Positions 61,592 through 64,000 of a stretch of 64,000 nt of DNA are shown in pieces (the first letter of the stretch is position 1; the number at the start of each line of letters is the position of its first letter). Under the pieces are notes generated by a model. It had not been told where the DNA came from. It was given only the letters and a program-made list of their open reading frames with translations, and ran no database searches. The stretch covers positions 1,426,001-1,490,000 of the forward strand of contig NZ_QZWF01000001.1 of the NCBI RefSeq assembly GCF_004187715.1, given 5' to 3'. The DNA is from Streptomyces sp. F001 (GTDB lineage: Bacteria; Actinomycetota; Actinomycetes; Streptomycetales; Streptomycetaceae). A program made the translations under genes and the position numbers.

Positions 61592-64000
61592 TGCCGTACT
61601 CGCAAGGCGCGGGCCAGATCGTCCAGTTGGTCGGCCAGCTTGCGGCGTAGGGCCGGGATGGGGTCGGCGTCGCGCAGGCACTCCTCGCCGAGGCGCAGGG
61701 TGTCGGTGTCGACGGCGTGGGTGGGGAAGGCCCAGCGGCCGGCGGCATCGGCGATGGCGGGGCCGCGGCGGGCGGCTACGGCGACGGCGTCCTCGTAGTA
61801 GCGCGGCACGTACTCCCGTACGAGGTCGGCCTGTTCGGGCTGCCAGAAGCCCTGGGCGGTGGCGGTGAACAGGTAGTTGGACAGGTCGTCCGTGGCGAAC
61901 ATGGCCTCCCAGGCGGTGTGCTTGGCGGCCGGGTCGGGCAGGGCGGCGCGGCAGCGGGCGGCGCCCTCCTGGCCGGTGGCGCTGGGGTCGCGGTCCAGCT
62001 CGGCCGCTATGGCCGTCTCGTCGGTGGCGCCGAGGACGGCGAGGCGGGCGAGGACGCGCCAGCGCAGCTCGGGGTCGAGTTCCGGTCCACCGGGGACGGT
62101 GCCGTCGGCGAGCCAGGCGGCGATGGTGTCGGGCTGGGCGGCGACGTCGATGAAGTGGCGTACGGCGAGCAGGCGCAGGCCGGGGTTGTCGCCGTCCTCC
62201 GTGCGGCGCAGCAGGTCGCGGCAGAGGGAGGAGATGGTGGTCAGGGCGGCGGGGCGGTCCTCGGGGGCGAGGTAGCGGTCGGTGATCTGGGTGGCGGCGA
62301 AGCCGAGGACGCCTTGGACGAGGGCGAGGTCGGTCTCGCGCGGGAGGTGGGCGCGGGCGGTGTCCAGGTAGGTGGTGGGCGGGAGTTCGCCGTCGCGGAC
62401 GGCGTCCCTGAGGGCGTTCCACACCACCGCGCGGGTGAGGGGTTCGGGCAGGCCGGACAGTCCGTCACGCACGGCCCGGAAGGACTCCGGGTCGAAGCGG
62501 ACCTTCGCGTAGGTGAGGTCGCTGTCGTTGAGCAGCAGCAGCGCGGGGCGCTTGCCGATGGGCCGGCCGTCGGTCTGCGGGATGTCGAGGTCGAGGCGTT
62601 CGCGCAGGGTGAGGCGGCCTTCGTCGGTGAGGTCGGGGTCGTAGAGGCCGACAGCGATGCGGTGCGGGCGGCTGCCGGTGCGTTCGACGGTGAGGGTGTA
62701 GGTGCCGTTGTCGCCGGTGACGCGTGGGGTGAGGGTGTCGACGCCGGTGGTGCGCAGCCAGGCGTCGGCCCAGGCGTGGACGTCGCGTTCGGTGGCGGCG
62801 GCGAGGGAGTCGATGAAGTCGGCGAGGGTGGCGTTGCCGAACCGGTGCCGGGTGAAGTGGGTGTTGATGCCGGCGAGGAAGTCCTTCTCGCCGAGCCAGG
62901 CCACCAACTGGCGTAGCGCGGAGGCGCCCTTGGCGTAGGAGATGCCGTCGAAGTTCAAGAGGGCGGAGGCGGTGTCGTTGACGGCTTCGGGGGCGACGGG
63001 GTGGGTGGAGGGGCGCTGGTCGGCGTCGTAGCCCCAGCCCTTGCGGACGACGCCGAAGTCGGTCCAGGTGTCGGTGAAGCGGGTGGCTTCGGTGAGGGTC
63101 TGGTAGCCCATGTACTCGGCGAAGGACTCGTTGAGCCAGATGTCGTCCCACCACTTGAGGGTGACGAGGTCGCCGAACCACATGTGGGCCATCTCGTGGG
63201 CGATGACCATGGCGCGGGTCTGCCGCTCGGTGTCGGTGACGGCGGAGCGGTAGACGAACTCGTCGCGGAAGGTGACCAGTCCGGGGTTCTCCATGGCGCC
63301 GGCGTTGAACTCGGGGACGAACGCCTGGTCGTAGGAGTCGAAGGGGTACGGTTCCTCGAACTTCTCGTGGTAGCGGTCGTAGCACGCGCGCGTGACGTCG
63401 AGGATTTCGTCGGCGTCGGCGTCCAGGTAGGGCGCGAGGGAGCGGCGGCAGTGGATGCCGAAGGGCAGGCCGCGGTGTTCGGTGCGCACGGAGTGCCAGG
63501 GGCCGGCGGCGACGGCGACGAGGTAGGTGGAGATCAGCGGGGTGGGCGCGGCCTTCCATACGCCGTCGGTGTGTTCGGTGATGCCGTTGGCGAGGACGGT
63601 CCAGCCGTCGGGTGCCTTCACCGACAGTTCGAAGACGGCCTTGAGGTCGGGCTGGTCGAAGGCGGCGAAGACCCGCTGGACGTCGTCCATGAACAGCTGG
63701 GTGTAGACGTAGGTCTCGCCGTCGGTGGGGTCGGTGAAGCGGTGCATGCCCTCGCCGGTGTGCGAGTAGCGCATGGCGGCGTCGACGCGCAGTTCGTGGT
63801 CGCCGGGGGTGAGGTTCTTCAGGGGCAGGCGGTTCTCGTCCAGGTTTTCCGGGTCGAGGGGCTGTCCGTCGAGGGTGACCGAGCGCAGCTCGGCGGGCCT
63901 GAGCTCGACGAAGGTGTCCGTGACGTCCTGGTCCGCGCGGACGGTGAACCTGATCACGGTACGGGAGTCGAAGGTCTCGTCCCCAGTGGTCAGATCGAGG
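61585..64000 (-). CDS. pepN: Aminopeptidase N, 5' truncated by the window edge
   Basis: The frame is open to base 64000 ('LDLTTGDETFDSRTVIRFTV...'), so the first about 30-40 residues lie outside. M1 metallopeptidase motifs: 'FNAGAMENPGLVTF' (GAMEN exopeptidase loop), 'VIAHEMAHMWFGDLVTLKWWDDIWLNESFAEYMG' (HExxH, then Glu 18 residues on), and 'YAKGASALRQL'. The C-terminal ERAP1-like helical domain follows to 'DQLDDLARALRVRQA'. A cytosolic zinc aminopeptidase of peptide turnover. Its 3' end coincides with a tandem repeat. Confidence 0.95.
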   Translation of the reverse strand, partial: LDLTTGDETFDSRTVIRFTVRADQDVTDTFVELRPAELRSVTLDGQPLDPENLDENRLPLKNLTPGDHELRVDAAMRYSHTGEGMHRFTDPTDGETYVYTQLFMDDVQRVFAAFDQPDLKAVFELSVKAPDGWTVLANGITEHTDGVWKAAPTPLISTYLVAVAAGPWHSVRTEHRGLPFGIHCRRSLAPYLDADADEILDVTRACYDRYHEKFEEPYPFDSYDQAFVPEFNAGAMENPGLVTFRDEFVYRSAVTDTERQTRAMVIAHEMAHMWFGDLVTLKWWDDIWLNESFAEYMGYQTLTEATRFTDTWTDFGVVRKGWGYDADQRPSTHPVAPEAVNDTASALLNFDGISYAKGASALRQLVAWLGEKDFLAGINTHFTRHRFGNATLADFIDSLAAATERDVHAWADAWLRTTGVDTLTPRVTGDNGTYTLTVERTGSRPHRIAVGLYDPDLTDEGRLTLRERLDLDIPQTDGRPIGKRPALLLLNDSDLTYAKVRFDPESFRAVRDGLSGLPEPLTRAVVWNALRDAVRDGELPPTTYLDTARAHLPRETDLALVQGVLGFAATQITDRYLAPEDRPAALTTISSLCRDLLRRTEDGDNPGLRLLAVRHFIDVAAQPDTIAAWLADGTVPGGPELDPELRWRVLARLAVLGATDETAIAAELDRDPSATGQEGAARCRAALPDPAAKHTAWEAMFATDDLSNYLFTATAQGFWQPEQADLVREYVPRYYEDAVAVAARRGPAIADAAGRWAFPTHAVDTDTLRLGEECLRDADPIPALRRKLADQLDDLARALRVRQA

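Overview
The window is a high-GC actinobacterial chromosome segment, almost certainly Streptomyces. Supporting signs are very high GC at third codon positions, frequent GTG starts, overlapping ATGA/GTGA gene junctions, and families typical of the genus (DUF397 with XRE/DUF5753 regulators, DUF574 methyltransferase, DUF6343, DUF3068, a mycothiol-dependent isomerase-like enzyme, SPW_0924). Gene content is mostly chromosomal core. I saw no prophage, insertion sequence or CRISPR array.

Layout. 1-8 kb: a truncated psuG with psuK (pseudouridine catabolism), corA, a CBS-domain protein, a uridine-kinase-like protein, a DUF2293 gene, a DUF1772 membrane protein and gltD. 8-15 kb: a DUF574 methyltransferase, a DUF397/XRE/ATP-binding-protein regulatory module, an amidohydrolase and a FUSC-type membrane protein. 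15-28 kb: a decayed ATP-binding gene, a secreted expansin-like protein, a mycothiol-dependent enzyme with a nucleotidyltransferase, two GNAT acetyltransferases around a RidA protein, proline iminopeptidase, a UdgB-type uracil-DNA glycosylase, a secreted GH5 glycosidase, an S4 RNA-binding protein, DoxX, a methyltransferase and small proteins. 28-43 kb: the coaE / PAC2 / rpsA region, hrpB, DUF3068, a secreted lytic transglycosylase, DUF4184 and polA. 43-56 kb: an FdhF/YdeP oxidoreductase, a hotdog thioesterase, the five-gene branched-chain amino acid ABC operon livKHMGF, a pdtaR-type ANTAR regulator, tRNA-Leu(CAA) followed by a LAGLIDADG homing-endonuclease-like gene, and pyk. 56-64 kb: a SIMPL protein, a Tat-exported 5'-nucleotidase with a candidate PHO box, a desA/desB-like pair without desC/desD, a tandem-repeat region, and pepN running off the right edge.

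The dominant oddity is that at least eleven otherwise well-conserved genes are broken by one-base gains or losses, nearly all in short G/C runs. Several are compensated within the same gene. The simplest reading is residual base-calling error in this assembly, so these genes are annotated as single genes spanning the shifts. The most interesting possibly biological signals are the homing-endonuclease-like gene directly behind tRNA-Leu with a rare TTA codon, the array of palindrome-bearing tandem repeats between pepN and desA, the orphan desAB pair, and the candidate PHO box.
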